From Margaritifera margaritifera (Eukaryota; Mollusca; Bivalvia; Unionida; Margaritiferidae), in contig JAQPZY010001332.1 in NCBI GenBank assembly GCA_029931535.1, positions 62,001-126,000 on the forward strand: DNA of 64,000 nt. Reading direction: 5' to 3'. Below, in pieces: positions 48,423 to 58,386 of this stretch (the first letter of the stretch is position 1; every line of letters starts with the position of its first letter). Both the position numbers and the translations under genes were made by a program. A model generated the notes under the pieces. It ran no database searches. It was given only the letters and a program-made list of their open reading frames with translations, and was not told where the DNA came from.

Positions 48423-51058
48423 CTCTGCTCACTTTGGCTCACCAGAAAAGTGTCCCTTTGCAAAAGCAAACACTGACAAATAAGAGAGCACCACACCGTA
48501 TGATTTGTAGAGCTGATATAGGGCAATTTCTTTAGCAGAGTGATGTAAGCTTAGTTATGATTGCATCATCCATGACTTCTAGGAATAACATCATGCAATT
48601 CATATCATGTATGACGCAATACCAACTTGCTTCAGATTGCATCATTCATTGTTTTGCCTAAAAAGCAAGTACTATCCACACCCAGTCATAGATTTATTCA
48701 TAGATCCAGTCTAAGATGTATTTTAGTCATTTCTGGTTTAAATTGAGATCCCTTCCCTTTATAACTCACTTATTCTTAGCCATTCCCAAGTCAAGGGTCG
48801 TATATACTGACCCAGTATAATATCTTTAAACTAGAGCCAATCAACAATTTTAAGCATCATTTTCGTTCTCAGTGACCCAGAATTAGTAAAGTTTGACAAC
48901 ATTTATTGCGGAAGCCTTTTGGCTGTAGATCAGTGATATCAGTACCGAAAGCTAGTGTGTATTCATCTTGACAACAGTTCACATCTGCAGTTGAAGCTAT
49001 TTACGTACCGTACATGTAACAAGATTAATTCGTCTTTCTGTAGAGCCCACGTTATATTCCACCTTTATCACATAGTTGCTACACTTTACATATAGTGTAC
49101 GCAGTTTAATATTTTTGATATGTTAACATGTTAACATATCACTTTATATAAATCTGATTGGTCCAAATAAGCCCATGAAATTCTTGCGCAGTATTTTTAA
49201 TTAGTTTTTTGCGCATATGCTGCTTGGTTTTTTTTTTTAATTCCTTCTTTGTTTCATTTAACGATGGTAATTTATGTTTATATATACGGTACAGTGTAAT
49301 ATCAAGTGTTTACTCATGTAAGTTTCTTTGTTGTGAATGGAGATGTTATTTTACTTGCAGAGAAATTTTCACAGCATTCTCAATGATCATTCTTAGGATT
49401 GAAACTAATTGTTAATGATTTTATTGTTGTGGTTTACTTTTTAATTTTAGTGTTTTTGTAGAGGTAAAAAATTATAAATCTACATGTATAATGTTTAAAC
49501 TTAACATTATATTTACTGAAAAATATTTTCTTTTTAGTGTAATATTAAAATGGCTTAGAATTCAATCCTGACATGTAATAAAATAATGATTATATATGTT
49601 TTCATTTTCCTTCATATCCTTTAGAAAGTGAGGGACTCCCGAGTTTATGCCAGGGACTACCAGAAATAGGCTGGGGACTCCTGAGTTCCATGAATGAAGA
49701 GTTCAGGACTCCTCATCCTGAAACTCCGTTGAGAACCTATATAAAGAATTCAGTCACAACATATCGTTGAATGGTACGTGGGTTATATAACTTTAGAAAA
49801 ATGCATCTGTTGAAAATATAATTATTGAAAAGAACAACAAAGTTAATTGTGTGAAAATAACGCGTATTCCACTTTTTTATGTAGATATCAGAATGTGATT
49901 TTCCATTTTCGACAACGATTATGCTTAATATTTGCATAAATCATTCTTATCCCCAGATAACTTAGCTCCTCGTTTAAATACTCATCTGAGCGACGGTAAC
50001 GTCCATGATTCGTAAGAATGATACATTTTTAAAGCAAGATGAAGATGGTATATATTCTTTGTTTGTAAAGCAGGAAGTAAACCAGAAGTAATGTTGGACC
50101 ATTTTGTTCTGTGTTGCCACCTATCGAATTAAAGGGACGCTACTGACTGTGATCCCTCATTGAATGCACTGTGGCATGTTTATACATGATTTCAATATGA
50201 CAGTTTTTAAATCCGGACATTTTGAGACGATCTGTCATTCGGATGAAGTAAAAAGTCGGTCTTTATCCTTCATGAAACGTTAAAGTTTAAGACCTTTTTT
50301 CCTTGTTCTGATCGAATTATGTCTTTAAATAATGTTCTTAACGTAATATTGAAGAAGGTCTCAGTAAATAATGCAACACACTACTCTAGATTATTTAAGT
50401 ATAGCGATTCGATTTCAATTTCAAAATTGTTTTGCGCCTTGCAGAGATCACCAAGTCATTCACAACATCAAATGAGGCTGTCTACCGTATTTAAGATAGA
50501 CAGCAAGCAACGGCTAATTATGTCACAAAAAAGCCTATTTTAAATTACTAGAACTGAATCTCTTGACATTCCACAAGTACTATAATCAATAATCTAACTC
50601 ATCCGAGATCTTGATGATATAAGCTTACATACCAAATCTGATAAACATATGATAAAAAAAAAACACCTAACATGCTCAGCGAATCAGATGCCAGATCACC
50701 TCATTTTTATGCATGGATGTCGCTCATAATTGAACTCATCCATTTTGATAATAAAAGATTACATAGCTAGTCTGATCAAAATATGTTCAAAAATATGGCC
50801 TGTACAGTATTTCACAAGCTCAGCCAACAGATGTTGCTCGAAACAGACGTCTTCAGAGATCTTCATTTGTACAGAGTCTTATCAAAATCTAATTAGAAAT
50901 ATGACCTCTAGACTGTTCAGAAGTTCAGTAAATCAGATGCAAGACCACCTCACTATGTAAATATGATGCAAGACCACCTCAGTATGTTGCTCATAAAGGA
51001 ACGTGCTGGAGTTCTCCATGATATAAGCTTACAAAATAATCAAACAATTGCTTGGTAT
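48423..51058. other. Intronic sequence, nothing firmly recognised
   Basis: AT-rich. The last part (about 50560-51050) shows loosely repeated phrases (TGATATAAGCTTACAT, ACCACCTCACTATG) reminiscent of the degenerate arrays elsewhere in this intron. The LTR retrotransposon is inserted right beside it. Confidence 0.4.
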
Positions 51059-51810
51059 TGTTATGTATGATGTTTATATAATATTATAAATATTTTAGGA
51101 AATTATAAATGTTTCTTCACTTTAATATTTGCTTAAATCTTTATGTTTATTAGGAAAGACATGTATAACTAGTGTCCTTGAATTAGGTTGTTTTGATCAA
51201 TATGTTTTCTCAATTTGAAGGTCAAGATTGATTTTTGTTTACAAGTAAAAATACATTAAGATGACTCATGTTCTAGAACATTCTGTCATGTGACCAATCT
51301 TTATATATGCCATGTTTGGTGGACATTTATTCAGTTTTGACATTACCATCAGTCTTGTAAAGAGCTATTACAGTTGTGAAAATTCATTCCAAATTCTAAG
51401 AGAGGAATTATTTTAAATATTCATTGGATTATAACAGTGCTCATAAACTTTTGGATTTTGGATTTTTAATTGATGATTTTGGAATTTATGTGAACTTATT
51501 CAGAGATTTTGGAATGCTTCATTTTGACATCAGCACATCAAGATTTCTAGTACATCAGGACTTTGGAGACCATTAGCACATAATAACATTCAAGGACACA
51601 GCCGTTAATATGGAACATTCTATATTTAGGACTTGTGATTAGAACAATCATTCTTATTGGATTATTAGGATTTCAAAACACATTACTGTAAGTGATTTTT
51701 TTTATTTTTCATTTTAATTATCTAGTAATAAATTGCTTGTTGATTTTTACTTGATTTGTTGGTTTCACTTTCTTTCTGTTACATTTTTCTTAGACCATAG
51801 AGTCGTAACA
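51059..51810 (+). repeat. 5' LTR
   Basis: A 752-bp LTR from TGTTATG to CGTAACA (TG...CA ends). An A/T-rich TATAATATTATAAATATT lies near its start and an AATAAA at 51727-51732. Compared by eye with the 3' LTR it differs by about nine substitutions and two short indels. Confidence 0.95.
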
Positions 51811-51815
51811 GAAAT

Positions 51816-51833
51816 TGGGGGCTCGTCCGGGAT
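51816..51833 (+). promoter_or_regulatory. Primer-binding site (tRNA-Pro type)
   Basis: The 18 bases TGGGGGCTCGTCCGGGAT start five bases after the 5' LTR. They are complementary to the 3' end of tRNA-Pro, the same site used by murine leukaemia-type retroviruses. It would prime minus-strand DNA synthesis. Confidence 0.85.
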
Positions 51834-51974
51834 TGAATTTCTTTAAAGCATATTAGAGATATTAAATTTATCTTTGAAATTCATATTGATTTTGTCTCTG
51901 AATTTTTTTTTTTGTCTTTGGCAAAGATTTTTAATAGAGAAATTTTTTTTATGTGAAACAAACAAGCATTTACA

Positions 51975-52718
51975 ATGGCATCTAATGTTCAGAATTTCAT
52001 TTCAAAACCTACCCAGGAGGGGTTAGAGTGCATGAGAAAGGATGAGTTGCTCGAGCTTGCCAGAAAATACAGTCTATCTGAGGCAAAAGTATCATTGACA
52101 AAACAGGAGATAAAGATTATTTTGATTCAGTATTTAGTAGGAAAGGGAATTTTTGAAAATAGTGCTTTAAGTTTGAAAAGAAAGCCTGTATCTGGTTCTG
52201 ACAGGAAATTAAGGGAATTAGAGTTAAAGAACCAGATGGATTTAGAATTGGCAAAGCTTCAGATTCAGAGAGAGAGAGAGAAAGAAGAGAGGCAGATACA
52301 GACGGAGAGAGAGAAAGAAGAGAGGCAGATCCAAATGCAGAAAGAAGAGAGGCAGATACAGATGGAGAGAGAGAAAGAAGAGAGGCAGATCCAAATGCAG
52401 AAAGAAGAGAGGCAGATCCAAATGCAGAAAGAAGAGAGGCAGATGGAGAGAGAAAAAGAAGAGAGGCAGTTGGAGAGAGAGAAAGAAGAGAGACAAATGC
52501 AGATACAGATGGAGAGAGAGAAAGAAGAGAGGCAGATACAAATGCAAAGAGAAGAAAGGGAAATGCAATTTAAGTTAAGAGAATTAGAACTGGCAAACAG
52601 AGCACACTCCACTCTTTTAAACACAAGTCCAGGTTTTGATGTTACTAGATATATTAGGTTAGTACCCCCTTTTCAGGAAAAAGAAGTAGATAAATACTTT
52701 CTCATTTCGAGAAAATAG
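51975..52718 (+). pseudogene. gag: gag, N-terminal part: SAP-like segment and repeat coiled coil
   Basis: Begins MASNVQNFISKPTQEG after a 164-base leader. Residues about 18-60 (CMRKDELLELARKYSLSEA, then LTKQEIKIILIQYLV) resemble a SAP-like helix-turn-helix found at the start of Gag in this group. Residues about 95-200 form a highly charged coiled coil made of repeated EREKEERQIQ and MQKEERQIQ units. After PPFQEKEVDKYF the frame is lost near 52690-52705; the rest of Gag continues one frame over from 52727. Gag forms the particle that packages element RNA. The frame change looks like a single-base loss. Confidence 0.85.
52265..52560 (+). repeat. In-frame coding repeat in gag
   Basis: About 300 bp of short units such as GAGAGAGAGAAAGAAGAG, AGGCAGATCCAAATGCAG and AGGCAGATACAGATGG, all multiples of three. 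Copy number is probably unstable between element copies. Confidence 0.9.
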
Positions 52719-52726
52719 CTGAAAAC

Positions 52727-53597
52727 TTGAAATGGCCCAGAGAGCATTGGACTTTGTTATTACAAAGTGTACTTATTGGCAAAGCTCGTGAAGTCTACAC
52801 TTCACTGTCAGTACAACAAAGCACTGATTATGATGTGGTTAAGGAGTACATCTTGAAAGCTTATGAGTTGGTACCAGAGGCATATCGACAAAGGTTTAGG
52901 AATTGTAGAAAAGAAACTGGACAAACTCATGTCGAATTTGCAAGGGATAAAGAACAACTATTTGATAGGTGGTGCTCAGCCAAGAAAGTTGATCAAGCTT
53001 ATGATAACCTCAGACAGCTCGTATTAATTGAAGAGTTCAAGAGGTGCATCCATAGTGATGTTAAAACCTATCTTGACGAGCAGAATGTGGAAACTTTGGA
53101 AAATGCTGCTCGTATGGCTGATGATTATTCCTTGACTCACAAAATTTCATTTGGCAATAAGTCGTCCTCTCAGCATTTTTCTGGTAAAAAACCATTTCAA
53201 TCTCATTCGAGTACTTCCAAATTTCACAACAGCACAACTGTTAGGAATCAAACATCTGATAAGACTGATCAGAAATCCTTATCTCTTCCTACGTGCACTT
53301 ATTGTAAAAAGAAAGGGCACGTTATTTCTGATTGCTTCAAGTTGAAAAATAAGCAACAGAGTAAAGACAGAGCTTTTCCAAATGCTCTTATTTCTACGAG
53401 GTCAAGGTCACGGTCTTGTATTGAAAGCAATACATTTGTTGGGTCAAACAAACCCCAGTCTGATTCTATTTTGGAGGCTTATGAACCATTCATGTCAGAA
53501 GGTTCTATATCACTTATTGGTGATTCTGCCAAACCTATCCCAATTAAAATATTAAGGGACACTGGAGCTTCTCAGAGTCTTTATTATCAGGTACTTT
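52727..53597 (+). pseudogene. gag: gag C-terminal part (SCAN-like capsid, CCHC) and start of protease
   Basis: Continues Gag in a new frame. Residues about 20-140 (GKAREVYTSLSVQQSTDYD, YILKAYELVPEAYRQRFRN, FARDKEQLFDRWC, QLVLIEEFKRCIHSDVKTYL, AARMADDYSL) form a capsid segment with the pattern of the SCAN domain, which is thought to derive from Gmr1-like Gag. A zinc knuckle CTYCKKKGHVISDC (C-x2-C-x4-H-x4-C) follows at about residues 190-203, then the protease active site RDTGASQS (Asp codon 53558-53560). The protease's second half (LLGNDLAG) lies in the next frame, so the shift near 53580 falls inside the protease domain and is a lesion. Confidence 0.85.
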
Positions 53598-56268
53598 GCC
53601 TTTGTCTGAGGAGTCTTCTTCAAGTGAAAGTGTTCTTGTTCAGGGAGTTGAGTGCGGCTTTGTAAATGCTCCTCTTCATTGTGTAAATTTGGCATCAAAC
53701 TTAGTTTCTGGACCTGTGACTGTTGGGGCAGTGACTTCTTTACCCATAGAGGGTGTTCATTTATTACTAGGCAATGACCTAGCTGGAGATAAGGTTGTGG
53801 TTAATCCACTTGTAACTGACAAGCCTTGTTTGGATCAGAAAGTTGATCCTGTCGAAACTGAAATCCCTGATTTGTACCCTGCTTGTGCAGTTACTAGAGC
53901 TATGGCAAAAAGAGCTCTTGAGAGTGATGTTGATCAGGATATTATTCCTTTAGCTGACACATGTATTGGTCAGTTTTTTGATGAGGTCACTTTTTCCTCA
54001 GGTATTGATCAATCAAATGGTATTGATCACAGTGATCCTCTTTTGGCAACTCATTCTCTTTGTTCTACTCAGGGTGACAAACGACAATCCCTTGTCGTTG
54101 AACAGGAGCAAGATCCCGAGATATCTTGTTTGTTTCAGAGGGCTATTAGTGAAACTGAAGCCACACAAGTTCCAGTGTGTTACTTTGTGAAAAATGGGGT
54201 CCTTATGAGGAAATGGAGACCACCTGATGTACCCGCTGGTGACGAGTGGTCAGTGAGCTATCAAATTGTTGTTCCTAAGTCATATCGACAGGAAATTCTT
54301 AATTTAGCCCATGAAACTCCTTTGGCTGGTCATTTAGGAGTCCGTAAGACTTATCACAAGATCTTGAATCATTTGTATTGGCCGAAACTCAAAAGTGATG
54401 TTTCTAAATACTGCAGATCTTGTCACACTTGTCAAATGGTAGGAAAACCCAATCAGAAGATACCTAAGGCTCATCTGCAACCTATTCCTGCATTTGATGA
54501 ACCATTTAGTAGAATAATGGTAGACTGTGTTGGTCCTTTACCTAAAACCAAGTCGGGCAACCAATACTTGTTGACCATCATGTGTGCATCTACAAGATTT
54601 CCAGAGGCAATTCCTCTGAGAAATATAAAAACTAAAACTATTGTGAAAGCTTTGGTGAAGTTTTTTACACTTGTTGGCCTTCCCAAATCTGTCCAGTCGG
54701 ATCAAGGGTCAAATTTTATGTTTGGAATTTTCCAACAAGTTATGCATGAATTAGGCATCCAACAGTTTAAATCTTCTGCCTATCACCCTGAAAGTCAAGG
54801 TGCTTTGGAAAGATTTCATCAAACTTTGAAGAATATGATTCGATCATATTGCTTTGATACAGAAAAGGATTGGGATGAGGGTGTTCATTTGTTGTTGTTT
54901 GCTGTTAGGGAATCAGTTCAAGAGTCGTTGGGTTTTAGTCCCTTTGAACTAGTTTTTGGTCATGCTGTCCGTGGACCATTGAAATTATTGAAAGAGAAAC
55001 TTCTTTCAAATGAAGACTCAAAGATTAATCTTCTTGATTATGTCTCTGATTTTAAATACAAGTTGTCAAAGGCCTGTGAAGTAGCAAGAACTAATCTTCA
55101 CACTACTCAGTCAAAAATGAAATTAAGGTATGACAGAAATACACAGGAAAGGAGTTTTAAACCTGGTGACAAAGTTCTGGCTCTCTTTCCCATACCTCAG
55201 AATCCTCTTCAGGCTAAATTGTATGGTCCTTATACCGTTGAAAAGAAAGTAAATGACTTAAATTATATCATTAACACTCTTGGGAGACGGAAACAGAAAC
55301 AACTTTGTCATATAAATATGTTAAAGGAATATTTTGACAGAGATAGCTCAGCTAATTATTCTGTTAATTTAGTTGTACCTGTCCCGCACAGTGAAGATAT
55401 CAACGATGGAATACAATCAGACTATAGTGACTCTGGTATAACCAATCTTCGGAATTCAGAAATATTGAACAACCTAGACCAGAAACTTTCACATCTACAA
55501 CAACAGGAAAGAAATGAACTAAAACAGCTATTACATGACTATGAGCACTTGTTTCCTTATGTTCCAACACGAACAAGTAAAATTTATCATGACGTTGACA
55601 TTGTAGATTCTGCGCCTGTGAAACAGCATCCTTATAGGATGAATCCTCTCAAACAGAACTATCTGAAGAAAGAAATTCAGTATCTACTGGAGAATGATTT
55701 CATAGAACCAAGTAAAAGTAACTGGAGTTCACCATGTATTCTTGTTCTCAAGCCAGATAATACATTCCGTATGTGTACTGACTATAGATAAGTCAACAGT
55801 GTCACCAAAACTGATTCATTTCCAATCCCAAGAATGGACGATTGCATTGATAAAATTGGAAATGCTAAATATGTCACCAAGTTTGACCTTTTAAAAGGAT
55901 TCTGGCAAATTCCACTGACGGAAAGGGCAAAAGAAATTTCAGCATTTGCAACTCCAGATGGACTTTATCAATATAAAGTCATGACGTTTGGAATGAAAAA
56001 TTCGCCTGCAACGTTTCAACGTCTGATGAACATGATAACATTTGTTCTTGATAATTGTGACGCTTATATCGATGACGTCATTATCTACAACAACACCTGG
56101 GAAGATCATTTGGAAACCATTCGAAAATTCTTTGATCGACTCAGTGATGCGAATCTGACAATTAATTTGAGCAAAAGTGAGTTTTGCCATGCTTGTGTCA
56201 CATTTTTAGGACATATTGTGGGACAAGGTCAAGTTAAACCTATAGAAGCTAAGGTCAAAGCTATCTGA
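53596..56268 (+). pseudogene. pol: pol: protease end, integrase, reverse transcriptase
   Basis: One frame from 53596, with a TAA at 55789-55791. The protease part ends with HLLLGNDLAGDKVV. Integrase follows: a zinc-binding region (GHLGVRKTYHKILNHLYWP, then CRSCHTCQ), then the catalytic core with Asp in MVDCVGPLP (54523-54525), Asp in QSDQGSNF (54700-54702) and Glu in GALERFHQTLK (54808-54810), a D-35-E spacing. Reverse transcriptase comes next: HPYRMNPLKQNYLKKEIQYL, SPCILVLKPDNTFRMCTDYR directly before the stop, then KFDLLKGFWQIPL, FGMKNSPATFQRLM and the catalytic YIDD (56065-56076). The frame is lost near 56265. Integrase upstream of RT is the reverse of ordinary Ty3/gypsy order. No chromodomain is present. 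Confidence 0.93.
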
Positions 56269-56923
56269 ATTTCAAGTTCCAATTTGTAAAAAGCAACTGA
56301 TGCGATTTCTAGGTATGGCTGGATATTATCGGAAATTTTGTTCCAATTTTTCCAAAATTGCTGAACCTTTGACAAGTTTATTGAGTAAGAAAACCAAATT
56401 TTTTGGGTCTGACAAGTGTCAGGAATCTTTTGACAAGTTAAAGGCCATGCTTAAGAATGCACCAGTTCTTTCTGCACCAAATTTTAGCCAATCATTTAAA
56501 TTATCTGTTGATGCAAGTGATGTAGGGGTTGGTGGAGTATTGATTCAGGAAGACAAAAGTGGTGTGGATCACCCTGTGTGTTATTTTTCTAAAAAACTAA
56601 ACAAGCACCAGAAAAATTATTCCACAATTGAGAAGGAATGTTTGGCTTTGATATTGGCTTTACAGCATTTTGAAGTGTATGTTACCTCAGCTCTTTCTCC
56701 AATTATTGTGTACAGATATCACAATCCCCTTACTTTCATCAACAAAATGAAAGATAAAAATCGGAGATTGTTGAGATGGAGTTTGATATTGCAGGAATAT
56801 AACATTGACATTAGACACATCAGGGGAAAAGACAATGTGATTGCAGATGCACTCTACGTGCCTAGAAATGTAATATTGCTTGATGTAATTAAGTCCAGTA
56901 TCATAAAACATGTTCTTATGTAA
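56269..56923 (+). pseudogene. pol: pol: RT connection and RNase H
   Basis: Continues pol in a new frame (+1 relative to the RT part). RFLGMAGYYRKFCSNFSKIA ends the RT thumb. RNase H has VDASDVGVGGVL (Asp codon 56510-56512) and YSTIEKECLALILALQHFE. In the third conserved block the residue normally Asp before HNPL is Tyr (codon 56717-56719). The fourth block reads GKDNVIADAL. The ORF ends at 56923 with no integrase or chromodomain after it. It removes the RNA strand during reverse transcription. Loss of the acidic residue is a further sign of decay. Confidence 0.88.
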
Positions 56924-56992
56924 TTTTGGTTATTATAGTATTAGATGTATATTCAAAAGAAAGCTTTATTACATAAATCTTTCTTTTTCTTT

Positions 56993-57003
56993 ATGAGGGG
57001 AGG
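56993..57003 (+). promoter_or_regulatory. Polypurine tract
   Basis: GAGGGGAGG lies directly before the 3' LTR (preceded by TTTTTCTTTAT), the expected plus-strand primer. Confidence 0.85.
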
Positions 57004-57757
57004 TGTTATGTATGATGTTTATATAATATTATAAATATTTTAGGAAATTATAAATGTTTCTTCACTTTAATATTTGCTTAAATCTTTATGTTTATCAGGA
57101 AAGACATGTATAACTAGTGTCCTTGAATTAGGTTGTTTTGATCAATATGTTTTCTCAATTTGAAGGTCAAGGTTGATTTTTGTTTACAAGTAAAAATTCC
57201 ATTAAGATGACTCATGTTCTAGAACATTCTGTCATGTGACCAATCTTTATATATGTCATGTTTGGTGGACATTTATTCAGTTTTGACATTACCATCAGTC
57301 TTGTAAAGAGCTATTACAGTTGTGAAAATTCATTCCAAATTCTAAGAGAGGAATTATTTTAAATATTCATTGGATTATAACAGTGCTCATAAACTTTTGG
57401 ATTTTGGATTTTTAATTGATGATTTTGGAATTTATGTGAACTTATTCAGAGATTTTGGAATACTTCATTTTGACATCAGCACATCAAGATTTCTAGTACA
57501 TCAGGACTTTGGAGACCATTGGCACATAATAACATTCAAGGACACAGCCGTGAATATGGAACATTCTATATTTAGGACTTGTGATTAGAAAAATCATTCT
57601 TATTGGATTATTAGGATTTCAAAACACATTACTGTAAGTGATTTTTTTTTATTTATCATTTTAATTATCTAGTAATAAATTGCTTGTTGATTTTTACTTG
57701 ATTTGTTGGTTTCACTTTCTTTCTGTTACATTTTTCTTAGACCATAGAGTCGTAACA
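57004..57757 (+). repeat. 3' LTR
   Basis: A 754-bp copy of the 5' LTR with TG...CA ends; AATAAA at 57674-57679. Followed by the target duplication GTAT. Confidence 0.95.
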
Positions 57758-57761
57758 GTAT

Positions 57762-58116
57762 AATTATGGACATCAATGTGATAAGTCTCACACTGCTGAC
57801 ATTGGACTTATCACATCACTTAGCCCATTTAGCCCATTTAGTTTTGGAATTTGTATACAAGATTCTATCCGACAGAGGGCATCAATGACCAGTGCATCTG
57901 TTGCATGTTTGCGAGCTTTAGCATTATTCATAACATACCTGGTATACCGACCCCATATTATGCACAACATGATTCGACTGCGAGCATTGATTTTACCCTT
58001 TGATAATCATGACGGTGTTTATGGTCGTGTTTCAAAATTCTTTCGTATTCTATCAACAAGTTTCAGGGGCCTGAGCATATGCTACATTTTAATATCCTGG
58101 AATTAACATATAGTTT
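57762..58116. other. Intronic gap, nothing recognised
   Basis: Short AT-rich stretch between the LTR element and the SINE, with no supported feature. Confidence 0.4.
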
Positions 58117-58127
58117 TACTATTTAGT

Positions 58128-58375
58128 TGTTGTTATTGTGGGTTTAACGCCATTTTTCAGCACATGATAGGCTATACATGGCGGCCAGTTTAATCTGGTG
58201 GAGGAAGAACCCGGGAAAACCCCGGGAAGAACCACCGACCCACGGGAAGCTACTCACAAGTTTTCTCACATATCCACATTGGCCGAGCCCGAGACTCGAA
58301 TCCACGCAGACAGAGGTGAGATGGCAGAGATCGGTAAAGGCGAGCGCCTTAGACCACTCGGCCACCCAGGGCCTC
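58128..58375 (-). mobile_element. tRNA-derived SINE with conserved central domain
   Basis: Complete SINE on the minus strand flanked by the 11-bp direct repeat TACTATTTAGT (58117-58127 and 58376-58386). The 5' head begins GCCCTGGGTGGCCGAGTGG (A box TGGCCGAGTGG) and has a B box GTGGATTCGAGTCTC. Next is a central domain with GTGGGTCGGTGGTTC, then CCCGGGTTCTTCCTCCACCA, resembling the deeply conserved SINE domain of metazoans with the CGGGTTCTCCGG...CCTCC motif (Nin-DC/Meta-type, recalled). It ends with AACTGGCCGCCATGTATAG, GCGTTAAACCCACAATAAC and a short AAC-rich tail. It would use the machinery of an unidentified LINE. Confidence 0.85.
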
Positions 58376-58386
58376 TACTATTTAGT

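Larger units (their letters stand above)
51059..57757 (+). mobile_element. Gmr1-like Ty3/gypsy LTR retrotransposon, near-complete
   Basis: A 6699-bp element flanked by GTAT on both sides (51055-51058 and 57758-57761). It has two LTRs of about 753 bp, a tRNA-Pro-type primer-binding site, gag, protease, integrase, reverse transcriptase, RNase H and a polypurine tract, in that order. Sequence motifs are Ty3/gypsy, but integrase precedes reverse transcriptase, as in Ty1/copia. This order defines the Gmr1-like group, whose gag is related to the vertebrate SCAN domain. The coding region has frame changes near 52700, 53580 and 56265 and a nonsense codon at 55789-55791, so this copy is inactive. It sits antisense in the ODC intron. 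Confidence 0.95.

Noticed and set aside
52242..52624. Minus-strand open frames rich in Leu/Phe/Ser (52568-52242, 52624-52265)
   Set aside because: They are antisense shadows of the GA-rich gag coding repeat.
53575..53665. Possible programmed -1 frameshift between gag and pol
   Set aside because: The shift falls inside the protease domain, after the active site and before its conserved second half, and other frame changes in the element are clearly lesions. A single-base loss is simpler; no slippery heptamer with a supporting structure was evident.
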